Shown here in pieces: positions 39,901 through 52,100 of a DNA stretch of 64,000 nucleotides. Made by a program: the position numbers and the translations under genes. Each line of letters begins with the position of its first letter. The first letter of the stretch is position 1. Under the pieces are notes generated by a model that saw only the letters and a program-made list of their open reading frames with translations, searched no databases and was not told the origin of the DNA. The stretch comes from Mycolicibacterium psychrotolerans (lineage in GTDB: Bacteria; Actinomycetota; Actinomycetes; Mycobacteriales; Mycobacteriaceae). The stretch is taken from positions 2,728,001 to 2,792,000 of the forward strand of contig NZ_AP022574.1 in the NCBI RefSeq assembly GCF_010729305.1, in the 5' to 3' direction.

Positions 39901-42900
39901 CGATGCCGTCGAGCTGGATGTGTTCTTCGATGTCGAGCAGATCGATCGACGACACCCGCTGCGCCTGGTCTGCCGTCATGGCAACCAATACCCGTTGCAG
40001 CCGCTCGACCAGTCTGGCGACGCTGTCGGTCTCGAATACATCGGTGCGGAACTCCACACGCCCCTCGATTCCGGCGGGCCCAGCGGAGTCAGTCAGGCGT
40101 TCTGCGAGCGAGAACACCAGATCCATCCGGGCGGTGCGGGTATCGATCGGCATCTGAGTAACCTGAAGATCACCCAACGCCAACCCCCCGGCGGGGCTAC
40201 CGGCGTCGTCGCCCACAGCGATGTTCCAGGCCAATGCCACCTGCACCAAGGGATGATGAGTCAACGACCGAGTCGGCTTGAGCCTTTCGACAAGAACCTC
40301 GAAGGGCACGTCCTGGTGTTCGTAGGCGGCCAGGCTGCGCCGTCGAACCTGAGCGAGCAACTCGGCGACTGTGGGATCTCCGGCCAGATCGACCCGCAGC
40401 ACCAGCATGTTGACGAAGAACCCGACCAGCTCGTCGAGCGCGGGATCGTTTCGCCCGGCGATCGGAAAACCCACCGCCACATCAGAACTCGCGCTGGTTC
40501 TGGACAGCAGCACCGCCAGCGCGGCCTGAACGACCATGAAGCTGGTCGCGTTGTACTCGCGAGCCGTCTTACGAACTTGCTGCTGCAGTTCGGCCGGCCA
40601 GTCGACCGGCACGGTGGCACCGCGCTGATCGGTCGCCGGCGGATACGGCCGATCGGTGGGCAGCTGCAGCCGCTCGGGCATCCCCGCCAGAGCGTCTTGC
40701 CAGTAGGCCAGCTGAGCGGCGATCGGGCTATCACTGTCGTCGAGATCGCCGAACCGCACACTCTGCCACAACGTGTAATCCACGTACTGCACCGGTAGTT
40801 CAGGCCAGTCAGTTGCCTGCCCCGCACATCGGGCGGCATACGCCGCGTTCAGGTCAGCCACCAGGGGGGTGATCGACCAGCCGTCGGCGGCAATATGGTG
40901 CACCACACCGACCAGCACGTGCTCGTCATCACCAAGGCGGAAAAGCGTTGCTCTCAGCGGGAGCTCGGTCGACAAATCGAAGGTGTGCCGTGTCGCTTCC
41001 TCGACGACCTCCTTAAGTCGATCCGCCGACCACCCCGTCGCATCAACGACCTCCCAACGGGAACGAGCGTGTTCGAGCGGCACTACCTGCTGGAACGGAA
41101 CTCCGCCCTCGTCGGGGAACAGAGTGCGCAATGATTCGTGGCGGGCGACGACATCGTCAAGCGCCGCGCACAGCGCGTCGGCATCGAGGTGCCCGCTCAG
41201 ACGCAGCGCGGTCGCCATGTTGTAAACCGGTGAGGGCCCGTATAATTGGTCGAGAAACCACAATCGGCTTTGGGCGAACGACAGCGGGATCACCTCGGGC
41301 CGCTCACCGGCGACCAGCGGCTGTCGCGCACCACCCTCCCCGCCGATGTGAAGCGCCAGCTGAGCCACCGTCGGCGCGTCGAACAGTGCGCGCACCGAAA
41401 GGTCGGCGTCCATCCCGGTGTTGATGGCGGCGACCACTCGCATCGCCAAGATGCTGTCGCCGCCCAGGTCGAAGAACGAGTCGTCGACGCCGACGCGGCC
41501 GAGGCCCAGGACTTGGGCGTAGATGCCGGCCAAGATCTCCTCGACCGCGTTGGTGGCACCGCGGTAACGATCGGTGTCGCTGAATTCCGGTGCGGGCAAC
41601 CCGCGGGTGTCGAGCTTGCCGTTGACCGTCAACGGCAGCGCATCGATCACCACGACCGCTGCGGGCACCATATAGGCCGGCAACCGCTGCTCCAGCTGTG
41701 TCCGCGTCTCGGCGAGATCGACGGCCCCGGAATTGGTCTCGGTGACATATCCGACCAAACGCTTGTCACCGGGGCGATCCTCGCGCGCAATCACCACCGC
41801 CTGGTCGACCCCGTCGACGGCCGCCAGCGCGGTACGGATCTCCCCGAGCTCGATCCGATACCCACGGATCTTGACCTGCTCGTCGGCGCGCCCCAGATAC
41901 AGCAGCTGCCCGTCGGCACCCCAGCGCACCAGATCCCCGGTGCGATACATCCGCGCCCCCGGCGCCCCGAACGGACACGCCACAAACCGCGATCCGGTCA
42001 AGTCCCCCCGGCGCCAATACCCCACTCCGACACCGCGGCCGGCGACGTAGAGTTCGCCGACGACACCGGGTGAGACCGGCCGCAGCCACGTGTCGAGCAC
42101 GAACAATGCCGTCCCCGGCACCGCCGCCCCGATCGGCACGACACCCGCGCCCGCTTTCAACGGCGCGCTGATGGTGGCGTACACCGCCGTTTCGGTCGGG
42201 CCGTAGCCATTGATCATCACCCGCCCGGGCGCCCACCGATCCATCACCTCGTGCGGGCACGCCTCACCGGCCACCATCAGCGCCACCGACTCCAACCCCT
42301 GCGGCGACAACGCGGTCACCGCCGACGGAGTCTGACTCAACACACTGACGTGTTCGGAGACCAGTAAGGCATGAAAGTCCTGCGGGGAGCCCGCCACCGA
42401 TTCGGGCACCACCACCAGCCGCCCACCGTGCAGCAACGCCCCCCAGATCTCCCACACCGAAAAGTCGAACGCATAGGAATGACACTGCGTCCACACCTGT
42501 CCCGGAGCCGGCTTCACGCCGACATCGAGCCCGTCGAAAAGCCGCGTTACGTTGTGATGGCTGACCGCAACACCTTTGGGCACACCGGTCGTGCCCGAGG
42601 TGTAGATGATGTGGGCAAGGTCATCCGCCGACGGCGCCGGCAGAGGCGTACACGGGTAGTCCTTCACCGCGCTATCGTCGATGTCGATGGCAGTCAGATC
42701 ACCGCCGTCCCACCGCGAACGCAGGCCGGCAGTGCTCACCCCGGCGATCGGCGCCGCATCGGTGACCATGAAGCCGACTCGCGCATCGGGCACCGCCGGA
42801 TCGATCGGCAGATACGCCGCTCCGGTCTTGAGCACCGCCACAATCGCCACGATCGCCTCGGCGCACCGCGGAAACATCAGCGCTACACACTGCCCCGGAC

Positions 42901-43159
42901 CCGCCCCATGATCAGACAGCACATGCGCCAACCGGTTCGACGCCTCATCAAGCTCCCGATACGTCAGCGAGCGGCCCTCGAACCTCACCGCCACCGCCTC
43001 GGGCGTACGCACCACTTGTTCGGCGAACAGCACCGGAATCGACACCGGCGATACGGGCTGGGACAACACCGCCCGATTACCGAACTGATCCAGCTGAGCG
43101 TACTCACCCTCATCGAGCAAATCGATCGACAACAGCCGCCGCGTCGAATCAGCCGTCAT
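27929..43159 (-). CDS. four-module NRPS with N-methyltransferase and terminal reductase (modules 5-8)
   Basis: Non-ribosomal peptide synthetase of 5076 aa. It starts directly with an A domain; its C domain is the last one of the preceding protein. Order, with key residues: A5-T5 (Ser569); C6 (HHIAADG from His754)-A6-T6 (Ser1623)-E6 (HHLAVDG from His1795); C7 (HHLVLDG from His2277)-A7-T7 (Ser3116); C8 (HHIAFDG from His3301)-A8 interrupted by an N-methyltransferase (EIGAGSG from Glu4167)-T8 (Ser4589); terminal thioester reductase (GATGFLG near 4683, YANSK catalytic pair). Binding-pocket codes read by eye: A5 DFWSMAGVYK, A6 DVWTVVAMCK, A7 DFWTVGAIYK, A8 DFWSVGMVHK (one residue from the Thr code). 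ATG 43159 overlaps the upstream NRPS stop by 11 nt. The product is released as an aldehyde or alcohol. Confidence 0.92.
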   Translation of the reverse strand: MTADSTRRLLSIDLLDEGEYAQLDQFGNRAVLSQPVSPVSIPVLFAEQVVRTPEAVAVRFEGRSLTYRELDEASNRLAHVLSDHGAGPGQCVALMFPRCAEAIVAIVAVLKTGAAYLPIDPAVPDARVGFMVTDAAPIAGVSTAGLRSRWDGGDLTAIDIDDSAVKDYPCTPLPAPSADDLAHIIYTSGTTGVPKGVAVSHHNVTRLFDGLDVGVKPAPGQVWTQCHSYAFDFSVWEIWGALLHGGRLVVVPESVAGSPQDFHALLVSEHVSVLSQTPSAVTALSPQGLESVALMVAGEACPHEVMDRWAPGRVMINGYGPTETAVYATISAPLKAGAGVVPIGAAVPGTALFVLDTWLRPVSPGVVGELYVAGRGVGVGYWRRGDLTGSRFVACPFGAPGARMYRTGDLVRWGADGQLLYLGRADEQVKIRGYRIELGEIRTALAAVDGVDQAVVIAREDRPGDKRLVGYVTETNSGAVDLAETRTQLEQRLPAYMVPAAVVVIDALPLTVNGKLDTRGLPAPEFSDTDRYRGATNAVEEILAGIYAQVLGLGRVGVDDSFFDLGGDSILAMRVVAAINTGMDADLSVRALFDAPTVAQLALHIGGEGGARQPLVAGERPEVIPLSFAQSRLWFLDQLYGPSPVYNMATALRLSGHLDADALCAALDDVVARHESLRTLFPDEGGVPFQQVVPLEHARSRWEVVDATGWSADRLKEVVEEATRHTFDLSTELPLRATLFRLGDDEHVLVGVVHHIAADGWSITPLVADLNAAYAARCAGQATDWPELPVQYVDYTLWQSVRFGDLDDSDSPIAAQLAYWQDALAGMPERLQLPTDRPYPPATDQRGATVPVDWPAELQQQVRKTAREYNATSFMVVQAALAVLLSRTSASSDVAVGFPIAGRNDPALDELVGFFVNMLVLRVDLAGDPTVAELLAQVRRRSLAAYEHQDVPFEVLVERLKPTRSLTHHPLVQVALAWNIAVGDDAGSPAGGLALGDLQVTQMPIDTRTARMDLVFSLAERLTDSAGPAGIEGRVEFRTDVFETDSVARLVERLQRVLVAMTADQAQRVSSIDLLDIEEHIQLDGIGNRAALTQPAPPAVSIPALFAEHVVACPDAVAIRFGERSCSYRQLDEASNRLAHLLTQHGAGPGQCVALLLSRCTEAVVAILAVLKTGAAYLPIDPVVPAARIEFIITDAAPVAVVTTADRVDGLGGASLTVVDVADPCIDAQSSTPLPSPAPDDIAYIIYTSGTTGIPKGVAVTHLNVTQLLGSLDAGLPTSGAWLQCHTLAFDVSVWEIFGALLRGGCVVVAPESVVGSPDEFHDLLVSEQVSVLTQTPSAVRGLQPEGLESAALVVVGETCPAEVVDQWAPGRVMINAYGPTETTMCVAISEPLQPGMGVPIGRPVVRAALFVLDDQLRPVPERVVGELYIAGAGLAYGYVGRTGLTASRFVACPFGAPGARMYRTGDLVCWRPDGQLQYLGRADDQVKIRGYRIELGEIQSALADVDGVDQAVAIAREDRPGDKRLVGYITGNADPAAVRAALADRLPPYMVPAAVVVIDALPVTVNGKLDIRALPAPEYIDGASYRAPSDAVEDILAGIYAQVLGLERVGVDESFFDLGGDSISSMQVVAQARAAGLACRPRDIFVEQTVARLALVAAVTGGEARAVDEGLGPIPVTPIMSWLHTVEGAVHQFNQTMVVQAPPGVTEADVLLVLQALLDRHAMLRLRAVDDGGGGWSLSAPAARAVNADDCLQAVDVLSDAAVVAARSRLNPAAGVMLTALWVGDTSRLVLIIHHLAVDGVSWRILLEDINIGWVQHHSGQPVSLPQPVTSFRRWAELLGEHAHSPVVAEQAEAWRQVLRVPAVLPAPRADTDTYASAGRWSAELDVETTRRLLGAVPAAFHAGVQDILLIAYGLAFAEFSGTGTPISVDVESHGRDESLAADVDLSRTVGWFTTKYPVALGVNGLRWAQVMSGDAALGPIIKSAKEQLRALPDGLTFGLLRYLNPDIDLDGADPVIGFNYLGRLGGSTGELADDLWRVDQDGLVAVAAATAVPMSLAHTVELNAGVIDAAAGPRLHANWLWATSALDATQISRLGRLWFEALAGICAHVEHGGGGLTPSDIAPAQLTQHQIDQLDQQFRIADILPLTPLQQGLLFHATQGSHDDVYAMQLDITVTGPLDPDRLRDAMHTVLSRHPNLAVRFCQQFDEPVQIIPADPEASWRYIDLSGSGGDAGEQIEKLCAAERAAVCDLDHPPAFRVALVHIGTDGHRVVLTNHHLVLDGWSLPILLGEVFAGYHGHRLPAAGSYRRLVGWLAERDREAAQAAWKEVLAGFDTPTLVGPPTRLGLGGRSVETHRVSAETTQALGELARSCHTTVNTVLQGAWAQLLTWLTGNHDVVFGTAVSGRPTDVAGAESIVGLLINTVPVRASVTAATTVAELISQLHSAHHHTLEHQHLGLSEIHRATGHDQLFDTLFVYENYPIDTDALAGTDELAITDIAIRESNHYPLTLQASPGPQLGLRVEFDTDIFDADRIRTVIEQFERVLAAMTAGPGRRLVSIDVLDGGEHARLDQFGNRAMLTRPALTAVSIPVLWAAQVARTPEAVAVTSGGRSLTYRELDESSNRLAHLLIDHGVGPGRCVALLSERSAGVLGAMLAVLKTGGAYLAIDTAVPDARIEFMLADAVPTAAVTTADLRSRLDGCELTVIEFDDPRIQNYPGTALPAPAPDDIAYLIYTSGTTGVPKGVAITHQNLAHVAQSSPPVLPSEQVWTQCHSYAFDFSVWEIWAALLGGGRLVVVPDEVVSSPDDFHDLLVAERVNVLTQTPTAVTALSPAGLESAALVLGGEACPADVVDRWAPGRVMINAYGPTETTIYASMTAPLTDGSGPPPIGAPVSTAALFVLDGWLRPVPTGVVGELYVAGHGVGVGYLGRAALTAARFIACPFGAPGTRMYRTGDLVRWDAGGQLHYLGRADEQVKIRGYRIELGEIQTALTALDGIDQAVVITREDRPGDKRLVGYVTETQIGTVDPVELRMRLAARLPAYAVPTAIVVLDTLPLTVNGKVDARALPAPEYTDVGHYRAPTNAVEEILAGIYAQVLGVDRVGVDDSIFALGGDSLSAMRLVAAINTGLDADLAVRTLFDAPTIAQLAPHIGAAGKRRDPLVAGPRPAVLPLSFAQNRLWFLDRFQAGAATYNMPTALRIDGPLDSEALGTALDDVIARHESLRTVFPDTDGVPFQQVLPPRPGMWRRGDEAVVSLPERDVARELMALAVYRFDLSTEIPVRAQIYCVGPEQYVIAIVVHHIAFDGWSVAPMIRDIGAAYQARQQGLAPEWAPLSVQYVDYTLWQRARFGDLHDSHSPIAAQVAYWRDALAGMPDYLQLPTDRPYPVVADYRGASVAMDWPAELHQRVRAVAHEHSATSFMVVQAALAVLLSGLSASSDVAVGFPIAGRGDPALDELVGFFVNTLVLRVDVTGNPSFAELLAQVRQRSLAAFEHQDVPFEVLVERLNPARSLTHHPLIQVMLGWQNLPAHTGDPAGGPALGDLHGAHVPMDTHTARMDLLFNLAEHFTADGEPAGIGGAVEFRTDVFDTGSIEALIVRFERVLAGMISDPAARLSSIDVLDADEHADLDEWGNRAALTQSAPADESIPLLWAAQVGRTPEAVAVTCAGRSMTYRELDEASNRLGQLLSGEGAGPGQCVALLFSRSAEAIVAMLAVLKTGAAYLAIDPAVPDARIGFMLADAAPVAVITTADLRGRLGGRDLAVIDIADPRVDTQPTTALPAPDPADIAYIIYTSGTTGAPKGVAVTHHNVTALLRALDTDVPGVGAWTQCHSLAFDFSVWEIWGALLRGGRLVVVSESVARSPEDFHALLVAEEVGVLSRTPSAFYALQTADALQPQLGEQLKLQTVVFGGEAFDPQRLRLWRQNHPRLPRLINMYGITETTVHASFREIVDSDVDTNASPIGLPLAHLAFFVLDPRLRAVPAGVIGELYVAGSGVACGYWHRAGLTASRFVASPFGAPGTRIYRTGDLVRWGADGQLQYLGRADEQVKIRGYRIELGEIENSLLACPQVGQAAVTVHHGNTGAHLVGYITLEHTSSDDDIEIVEQWQHVYDELYDAEVGASGFGMDFRGWNSSYTDDPIPLAEMQEWRAATVDRIMGLRPRRVLEIGAGSGLVLSQIAPQCEEYVATDASAAAIDNLGRALEQSQLPWRDRVRLLAQPAHVTETLPQNYFDTIILNSVIQYFPNREYLADLIDDAVKLLAPGGSLFLGDIRNHTLQGAFQTAVALARAGSTDPDEIRQRVQRAMISEHELLLAPEFFTTWAADHAASVAGVDIQVKHGLADNELNRYRYDVIIHKIPTPVRSLAAAPSWTWTQCAGLAGLQTRLTSQRPASVRITGIPHAGVVTDVHIERALAAGLPLADALAESTTGAAAPEELHRLGESTGYRVAVTWGAETGTLDAVFDTPTDSDPEHSTRLSDVFLPAIGVGQRTAHANNPHANTTISAVRQQLTGRLPEYMVPAHIVVLEDFPLTSSGKLDRKALPTPVFTATPFQAPQTQAEKIIADIYAQMLGLDRVGVDDSFFDLGGDSLSAMRLVAAIKAALGFDLSVRTVFDAPSVRSLSRQLGRTANSTGPDFASVHGRDSTEVHASDLTLDKFIDAKTLNAAPALPRPSAEPRAVLLTGATGFLGRYLALEWLRRMQLVDGTLICLVRAKSDEDARRRLEKTFDSGDPKLLQHFQDLAVRHLEVVAGDKGEANLGLSQQTWQRLAETVDLIVDPAAMVNGLLPYRELFHPNVVGTAELIRIALTARIKGYSYVSTSGVGNEIEPSAFTEDADIRIISSTRRVEDSFGNGYANSKWAGEVLLREAHDECGLPVTVFRCDMILADTSYAGQLNMSDMFTRALLSLVAAGVAPNSFYRLDAEGNRQRAHVDALPVEFVAEALATLAAPAASGFQTYHVMNPHDDGIGFDEYVDWLIEAGHPIERIDDFVEWLQRFETGLRSLPDRQRQHSLQWVLPLRTAQYVQPAEPSSGSFAPVDRFRVAVQEAKIGPDNDIPHITAPVINKYVTDLQLLGLL
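36843..37635. repeat. NRPS internal repeat block 1, copy in modules 6-7
   Basis: Matches 52156-52948 at a constant offset of 15313 bp with no difference seen over 793 bp. It encodes the E6 core and the start of C7. Flanks stay similar but diverge: about seven differences occur in the next ~440 bp toward 36400, and matching is patchy beyond 37636. Equality at synonymous sites points to recent duplication or gene conversion. Confidence 0.85.
38446..38830. repeat. NRPS internal repeat block 2, copy in A6
   Basis: Matches 53759-54143 at the same 15313-bp offset with two differences seen in 385 bp. It encodes the A-domain C-terminal part from [11 protein letters not shown] through the region before T. 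It ends sharply at 38830/38831, the likely recombination junction inside A6. Confidence 0.85.
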
Positions 43160-46100
43160 GACTGCCCCCTGTATCACCGGCCATGGCCGCCAACACCCGC
43201 TGGAACCGCTCGGTGAGCTTTCCGATGGTGGCCGGATCGAACACCTCGGTGTCGAACTCCACGCGAAGGCCCAGTTCGCGGCCCAGTTGAGCCACCATCG
43301 CAAGCGGATAGTGGTTGAATTCACGGCCGGTGATGTCGGAGATGGCCAGCCCATCGGCACCGGCGAAGGCCGTCGTGTCGAGCGGGTAGTTCTCGAAGAC
43401 GAACAAGGTGTCGAACAGCTGGTCGTGGCCGGTGGACCGGTGAATCTCGCTGAGTGCCAGGTGCTGATGTTCGAGTGTGTCGGTGTGGGCGCGCTGCAGA
43501 TGGTCGAGCAGGTCCGCGATGGTCGTGGCCGGAGTGGCGGTGGCCCGCACCGGCACCGTGTTGATCAACAGGCCCACCATGGATTCCGCATCGGCCATCT
43601 CGGTGGGCCGTCCCGAGACCGCGGTGCCGAATACGACATCATGATGCCCGGTCATCCACATCAACATCTGCGCCCACGCGGCCTGCAGCACGGTGTTGAC
43701 CGTGGTGCGACACGAACGCGCCAACGCGGTAACGGCCCGAGTGGTCTCCTCCGACACGCGAAACGAGGTAGTGCCGCGCGGCCCCAGGGTCAGCCGTCCC
43801 GGCGGACCCACGAGAGTGGGAGTGTCGAAGCCCGCCAGCACCTCGCGCCACGCGGCGTGCGCCGCATCGAGGTCTCGACCGGCCAGCCAGGTGACGAACC
43901 CGCGATACGACCCGGCCGCAGGCAACCGCTGCCCGTGATACGCGGCAAAGATCTCCTGCAACAAGATCGGCAACGACCAGCCGTCCATCACGATGTGATG
44001 GAAAGTCAGCACCATCCGATGCGCACCCTCGGCAGTACGGAGCAACGCCACGCGAAATGCCGGCGGGTGTTCGAGGTCGCACACCGCGGCCCGTTCCTCC
44101 GCACACACCCGTTGGATCAGCTCGTGGGGGCCGAGGTCGCTGTCGCTGAGTTCGACGTACTGCCAAGGCATCACGGGATCTGCGGGAATGAGCTGCACCG
44201 GCTGATCGAACTGCTGGTCGAACCGGGCCGCCAGGTTGGGATGACGGGCAAGCACCATCTGCACCGCGTCGCGCAACCGGTCGGCGTCGAGCGGGCCGGC
44301 AATGGTGAAGCCCAGCTGCATCGCATACACATCGTCGCTGCTGCCATGCGTCGTGCCGGTGTGGAACAGCAGTCCTTGCTGCAGCGGCGTCAGCGGCAAG
44401 ACATCGGCGATCCGGTGGCGCTGCTGTAACTCGTCGATCTGCTGCTGGCTGAGCCGGGCGGGTGCGATGTCGGATGGCGTCAGCCCGCCCCCACCGCGTT
44501 GAACATGGGCACAGATGCCGGCCAGCGCATCGAACCACAACTGACTCAACCGGCCGACCTGCGCCTGGTCCAGTGCCGAAGCAGCCCACATCCAGTCCGC
44601 ATGCAGATACGGCCCGGCCGCGGTGTCAACAGTGCCGGCGTTGAGCTCCACGGTGTGCGCCAACGCCATCGGCACCGCCGCGGCCACACCGCTCACCGAC
44701 ACACCGCCCTCGCTGACCGACCAGAGGTCGCCGTGGGCCTCCGCCTGTGCGCCGCCCATTCGGCCCAGATAATTGAACCCGATCGTCGGGTCGGGGCCGG
44801 ATAGCTCGATGTCGGTGTTGAGGTAGCGCAGCAGACCATACGAGAGCCCGTCGGGCAGAGCGCGCAGCTGCTCCTTGGCGTTTTTGATGACGGCGCCAAG
44901 CGCCGCATCACCGGAAAGCACCTGCGGCCAGCTGAGTCCACCGACAGTCAGCGCCACCGGGTACTTGGTGGTGAACCAACCCACGGTGCGCGACAGATCA
45001 ATATCGGAGGCCAACTCGTCATGGCGGCCGTGACCCTCGACATCGATCCCGATCGGAGCATCACTGGTGCCCAAGAACTCCGCCCACGCGAGTGCGTAAC
45101 CGATCAGCAAGATGTCCTGAATGCCGGTGTGGAATGCCGCCGGCACCTCACCGAGGAGCCGTCGGGTCGTCTCCACGTCCAGTGTCACCGACCGATGCCC
45201 CGCAGTGGCGTACGTGTCTGTCTCAGGGCGCATCGCAGGAAGCGCGGGCGGGATCTCCAACACCTTTCGCCACGCCTCGGCGTGGTGTTGCACCGCCGTG
45301 GAACGCGCATGGTCGGTCAGCAGCGATGCCCACCGCTGGAACGACGTCCCCACCGCCGGTAACGCTATCGGTTGACCGTTGCGATGGTGCGCCCAAGCAA
45401 TGTTGAGGTCCTCCAGCAAGATCCGCCACGACACCGCATCAACGACCAAATGATGGATGATCAAAACAAGTTCACGTGTGGATGTCAGCCATAGCGCGCT
45501 GATCACCAGCCCCGCCGCCGGATTCAACCGCGATCGCGCCGCCACCACTGCCTCGTGGGACAACACATCCGCCGATTGCAGACAGCTTTCCGCCCGCACC
45601 GATCCCGCCTCGGGCACCTTCAAGACCCAGCCGCCGAGGCCGTCGTTGACATGTAGCCGCAGCATCGCGTGCTGGTCCAGCAGGGCCTGCAGCACCACCA
45701 CCACATCGGCCTCGGTCACACCAGGAGGTGCCTGCACCATCATGGTCTGGTTGAACTCGTCAACTGAGCCGTCGACGCTATTCAGCCACCGGATGATGGG
45801 AGTCGCGGAGAGGTCGCCGACACCCTCGTCGACCACATCGCCCGTGCCAACGGAGATGCGCGCGACCCTGGCCAGCCGAGCCACCGTCTGCTCGACGAAA
45901 ACATCGCGGGGCCGACACAGCAGGCCGGCGGCCCGGGCCTGTGCCACCACCTGCATCGACAGAATGCTGTCGCCACCCAGGTCGAAGAACGAGTCGTCAA
46001 CCCCGACCCGGTCGAGCCCCAACACCTGGGCGTAGATACCGGCCAGGACCTCCTCCACCGCGTCCGTCGGCGCCCGATAACGCTCGGTGTCGGTGTACTC

Positions 46101-49100
46101 CGCGATTGGCAGAGCGCGGGTATCGAGTTTGCCGTTGACCGTCAACGGCACCGCGTCGATGACCACCACCGCGGCCGGCACCATATAGCCCGGGAGTCGC
46201 TCGGCAAGTTCAGCGCGCAACTCAGCTGGATCCGCGGTCCCGGTGATATAGCCGATCAAACGCCTATCACCCGGCCGATCCTCACGGGCAATCACCACCG
46301 CCTCATCAACACCGTCGAGGGCCGCCAAAGCCGTCTGGATCTCCCCGAGTTCGATGCGATACCCACGAATCTTGACCTGCTCATCAACACGACCCAGATA
46401 CCGCAACTGCCCATCCGGTCGCCAGCACACAAGATCCCCGGTCCGATACATGCGGGTTCCCGAGCCTCCGAAAGGACACGCGACAAACCGAGACCCAGTC
46501 AACCCCGCCCGGCCCAGATAGCCCACTCCCACACCACGACCGGCGACGTACAACTCGCCGACCACCCCGAGCGGCACCGGACGCAGCCACGCGTCCAGCA
46601 CGAACAACGCCGCGGTCGATGCCGGCCTTCCGATCGGTGCCGTCCCCGGCCCAGGTTTCAGCGATGTGCTCATCGACGCATACACCGTAATCTCGGTCGG
46701 GCCATAGGCGTTGATCATCACCCGCCCCGGCGCCCACCGATACACCACCTCGGCCGGACACGCCTCACCGCCGAGCAACAGCGCCACCGACTCCAGCCCC
46801 TCCGGCGACAACGCTGTTACCGCCGAGGGGGTTTGGGTGAGCACGTTGACCTGTTCGGCGAGCAGCAAGGCGTGAAAGTCCCGCGGCGAGGCCACTACCG
46901 AGTCAGGCACCACCACCAGCCGTCCGCCGCCCAGTAGCGCGGCCCAGATCTCCCAAACCGAGAAGTCGAAAGCATACGAATGGCACTGCGTCCACACCTG
47001 CCTCGCCGGCAACTCCGGGGGTGATGACGCCGCCAAGTGGATCACGTTGCGGTGGGTCACCGCGACTCCCTTGGGCACACCGGTTGTACCCGAGGTGTAG
47101 ATGAGATAGGCGAGGTCATCCGCGGATGGCGCCGGCAACCCGGTGCTGGGCCGGCCGTCGATGTCAGGATCCTGGATATCGACAATGGACAGGTGGCACC
47201 CGTCCAGCCGATAGGCCAGCCCCGCGGTGGTGATCGCGGCCATCGGTGCGGCGTCCTTCACCATGAACTCGATACGCGCTGTTGGCAGCGCGGGGTCGAT
47301 CGCAAGGTAGGTCGCTCCGGTCTTGAGCACCGCCAGCATCGCGATGATGGCTTGTGCTGAGCGTTCCAACAGCAGGGCCACGCTCTGCCCCGGACCTGTC
47401 CCGCGATCAGATAGCAAGTGCGCCAACTGGTTGGATGCGCCATCAACCTCGCGATAGGTCCACGCCCGCTCACCACAGCTGATGGCCACGGCCTCTGGAG
47501 CGCGCACCACCTGTTCGGCGAACACCATTGGGATCGACTCCCGAGTCCCCGACTGGGTCAGTACCGCACGATTGCCGAACTCGTCCAGCCGGGCATACTC
47601 TTCGGCGTCGAGTACATCGATCGTCGACACCCGCTGTGCCGGATCAACGGCCATCGCTGCGAGTACCCGCCGCAACCGCTCGATCAGAGTGGCGACGGTT
47701 GCCGGGTCGAATACGTCGGTGCGGAACTCGACCGCCCCGACAATCCCGGCGGGCTCACCGGCGTCAGTGAGCTGCTCCGACAGCGAAAAACTCAGATCCA
47801 CGCGAGCAGTGCGGGTGTCGATCGGGATCTGGGTAACCCGCAGGTCGCCCAACGCCAGCCCACCAGCCGGGTCACCGGTGTGTCCGGGAAGGTTCTGCCA
47901 AGCCAACATCACCTGCACCAAAGGGTGATGAGTCAGCGACCTGGATGGGTTGAGCCGATCGACGAGCACCTCAAAGGGCAAATCCTGGTGCTCAAAGGCA
48001 GCCAGGCTGCGCCGACGCACTTGGGCCAACAACTCGACGACGGTGGGATCGCCGCTCAGATCCGCCCGCAGCACCAACGTGTTGACGAAGAACCCCACCA
48101 ACCCATTGAGCGCAGGATCAGTGCGGCCGGCGATCGGGAAGCCCACCGCCACATCCGATCTCGAGCTCAGCCTGGACAGCAACACCGCCAACGCGGCCTG
48201 AACCACCATGAAGCTCGTCACGTTGAACTTGGCGGCGAGTCCACGCACTTGCTGCTGCACCGTAACGGGCCAATCCACCGCCACTCTGGCGCCACGCTGA
48301 TCGGCCTGCGGCGGATACGGCCGATCCGTCGGAAGCTCCAGTCGCTCGGGCATTCCCGCCAGCGCATCTCGCCAATAGGCCAACTGCCGAGCGATCACAC
48401 TGTCGCCGTCGTCGAGATCGCCGAATCGCGCTCGCTGCCACAACGTGTAATCGGCGTACTGCACGGGTAATTCAGCCCAGTTCGGGGCCCGGCCCGCACA
48501 CCGGGCGGCATACGCAATACTCAGATCCGACACCATCGGGGTGATCGACCAGCCGTCGGCGGCGATATGATGTACCACGCCCACCAACACGTGATCGTCG
48601 TCTGAGACACGATAAAGTGTTGCCCGCAATGGTATTTCGCGTGACAAGTCAAACGCGTGACGCGCTGCGGCATCGATCGCGGCCGTGAGGCGGGCCGACG
48701 GCCAGCCGTTGGCATCAACCACATCCCAACCCGCATCGGCCCTATCGGGCGACACCACCACCTGCTGGGGTATGCCCTCGGGTGCCGCGATCAGGGTACG
48801 CAGGCTCTCATGGCGACCGACCAGGTCCTGCAGCGCTGCTGCCAGCGCCTCGGTATCCAGGCTTCCGCACAAGCGCAACGCGGTTGCAATATTGTAGACC
48901 GGTGAAGGCCCCGTCAACTGGTCCAGGTACCACAACCGGTTCTGGGCGAAGGACAGTGGAAGCACCGCGGGCCGTTGGCCTGCGATCAACCGCTCACGCA
49001 CATCCGTCCCTTCGACGATGCGAGGTGCCAGCTGGGCAATCGTGGGCGCGTCGAACAGGGTGCGCACCGTGAGGTCGGCGTCCAGGCCGGAGTTGATCGC

Positions 49101-52100
49101 GGCCGTCACCCGCATCGCCAGAATGCTGTCGCCGCCCAGGTCGAAGAACGAGTCGTCGACCCCAACCCGGTCGAGCCCCAGGACCTGGGCGTAGATGCCG
49201 GCCAGGATCTCCTCGACGGCGGTGGCTGGGGCGCGGTAGTGCTCGACGTCCGCGTACTCCGGTGCCGGTAGGGCGCGGATGTCGAGTTTCCCGTTGACGG
49301 TCAACGGCAGCCTGTCGATAGCCAAGACGGCGGCCGGCACCATGTACGCCGGCAAGCGCTCGGTCAGCTGCGTGCGCACTTCAGCGGTATCGACGGCGCC
49401 GGAATGGATTTCGGTGACATAGGCGACCAGGCGTTTACCGCCCGGGTGGTCTTCGCGGGCGATGACCACCGCCTGATCGACACCGTTCAGCCCGGCCAGT
49501 GCCGCGCGCACATCTCCGAGTTCGATGCGATACCCGCGAATCTTGACCTGTTCATCGGCGCGCCCGAGGTACTGCAGCTGCCCGTCAGCACCCCAGCGCA
49601 CCAGGTCGCCGGTACGATACATGCGGGTTCCGGACGCCCCGAAGGGGCACGCGATGAACCGTGCCGCAGTCAAACTCGCCCGGCGGAGGTAACCGATGCC
49701 CACGCCGTGGCCGGCCACATACAACTCGCCGACCATCCCAGCCGGCACCGGGCGCAGCCAGCCGTCGAGCACGAACAACGCCGCACCGGGCACCGGCGCA
49801 CCGATCGGCACCAACCCAGACCCTGGGGTCAGCGGTGCCGTGATCGCCACACACATCGTCGTTTCGGTGGGGCCGTAGGCGTTGACCATCACCCGACCGG
49901 GCGCCCAGCGGTCGACCACGTCGGCGGGGCACGCTTCTCCAACCACCACCAACGCCGCCGACTCCAAGCCCTGCGGAGACAGTGCGGCCACCGCCGAGGG
50001 GGTTTGGGTGAGCACATTGACCTGTTCGGCGATCAGCAGGGCGCGCAGATCCTCCGATGAGCCCGTGACCTCCTCGGGTACCACCACCACTCGCCCGCCT
50101 CGCAACAAGGCGCCGAAGATCTCCCACACCGATACGTCAAAGGCCAATGTGTGACACAACGGCCACACACCCGCGCCCGGCAGACCGGCGTCCAATGACC
50201 CCAGCAACTCGGTGACGTTGCTGTGGGTTATGGCAACACCTTTGGGCAACCCGGTGGTTCCCGAGGTATAGATGACGTACGCGGCACTATCGCCGTACGG
50301 CACCGGCAGGCCCGTGTTGGGCTGGGCATCGATAGCGGGGTCGTTGACATCGATTACCACGAATTCGCACCCGGCCAACCGGTCCGCGAGTCCCGCCGTG
50401 GTGACGGCCGCGACTGGACCGGCGTCGGCGATCATGAACTGCAGCCGGGGTGCCGGCACCGCACGATCGATCGGCAGGTACACGGCCCCGGTTTTGAGTA
50501 CCGCCAAGATCGACACGACGGCCTCCGCCGACCGCTCCATGAGCACCGCCACCACATCGCCCGGGCCCACACCATGGCCGGCCAACAGATGCGCCAACCG
50601 GTTCGCAGCCTCGTCCAGTTCGCGATAGGTCATGGATCCGCCGCCGCTGGTCACCGCTGTCGCCTCGGGGCAGCGCGCGACGTGTTCGGCGAACAACGTC
50701 GGAATCGACCGCGGCAGTGGCGCGGGCTGGGTCAACGCCGCCCGATTACCGAATCGGTCGATCCGCGTGTGCTCATTGACGTCCAGCACATCCATCGATG
50801 ACAGTCGCCGCCCCGGATCGGCGGCTGTCGCTGCCAGTACCCGCCGGTATCGATCGATCAGTACGTCGATACTGTCCGCGTCGAAGATGTCGGTGTCGAA
50901 TTCGACGCGAAGGCTCAGCTCGGCGCCCGGCACCGCCTGCATTGTCAACGGGTAGTGGTTGGATTCGTGACTGGTGAAATCGGTGATGGCCAGCCCGCCG
51001 ACACCCGTCAATGCGTCGGTGTCGATCGGGTAGTTCTCGAACACGAACAGGGTGTCGAACAGCTGGCCGTGACCGGTGACACGGTGGATCTCGCTGAGCG
51101 CGAGATGCTGATGTTCCAGGGTGCGGTTGTGGCGGTCGTGCAACTGGTCGAGCAACGCGGCGGTGGTGGTCTCCGGCGCGATGGTGGCGCGCACCGGCAC
51201 CGTGTTGATCAACAGGCCGACAATGGATTCCGCACCGGCGACGTCGGTGGGCCGCCCGGAGACCGCGGTGCCGAAGACGACGTCATGGTTGCCGGTCAGC
51301 CACGTCAGCAGCTGCGCCCACGCACCCTGCAATACGGTGTTGACCGTGAAGTGACGCGCGCGCGCCAATTCGCCAACGGCCCGCGTAATCTCCTTGGTCA
51401 TCTGATACGTGGCAACGCCGCGCGGCCCTGGTCGTACCCTGCCGGGCGGGCCGACCAGGGTAGGGGTGTCGAAGCCGGCCAACACCTCCTTCCACGCCGC
51501 CTGGGCGGCCTCGCGGTCGCGCTCGGCCAGCCAGCCGACCAAGCGGCGATAGGGCACGGCCGCGGGCAGCCGGTGACCGTGATAGCCGGCGAATACTTCC
51601 CCCAGCAGGATCGGCAGCGACCAGCCGTCGAGTACTAGGTGGTGACTGGTCAGCACGATCCGATGGTTGTCGTCGGCGCTGCGAACCAGAGCCACCCGGA
51701 AGGGCGACGGGTCGGCCAGGTCGCAGACCGCTGCACGCTCGGCAGCGCACAGCTTCTCAATCTGCTCACCGGCATCCCCACCGCTTCCGCTGAGGTCGAT
51801 GTACCGCCACGAGGCCTCGGGATCGGCCGGGATGATCTGCACTGGCTCGTCGAACTGTTGGCAGAATCGGGCGGCCAGGTTGGGGTGGCGGCTGAGCACG
51901 GTGTGCATCGCATCGCGCAACCGGTCCGGGTCCAGCGGCCCGGTGACGGTGATGTCGAGTTGCATCGCATACACATCGTCATGGCTGCCCTGTGTGGCGT
52001 GGAAGAGCAGTCCCTGCTGCAGCGGGGTCAGTGGCAGGATGTCGGCGATCCGGAATTGCTGGTCGAGCTGGTCGATCTGGTGTTGGGTCAGCTGGGCCGG

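Noticed and set aside
43160..43360. Upstream extension of the second NRPS frame
   Set aside because: Overlaps the C5 domain of the first NRPS and has no NRPS-like sequence; ATG 43159 starts in the conserved linker.
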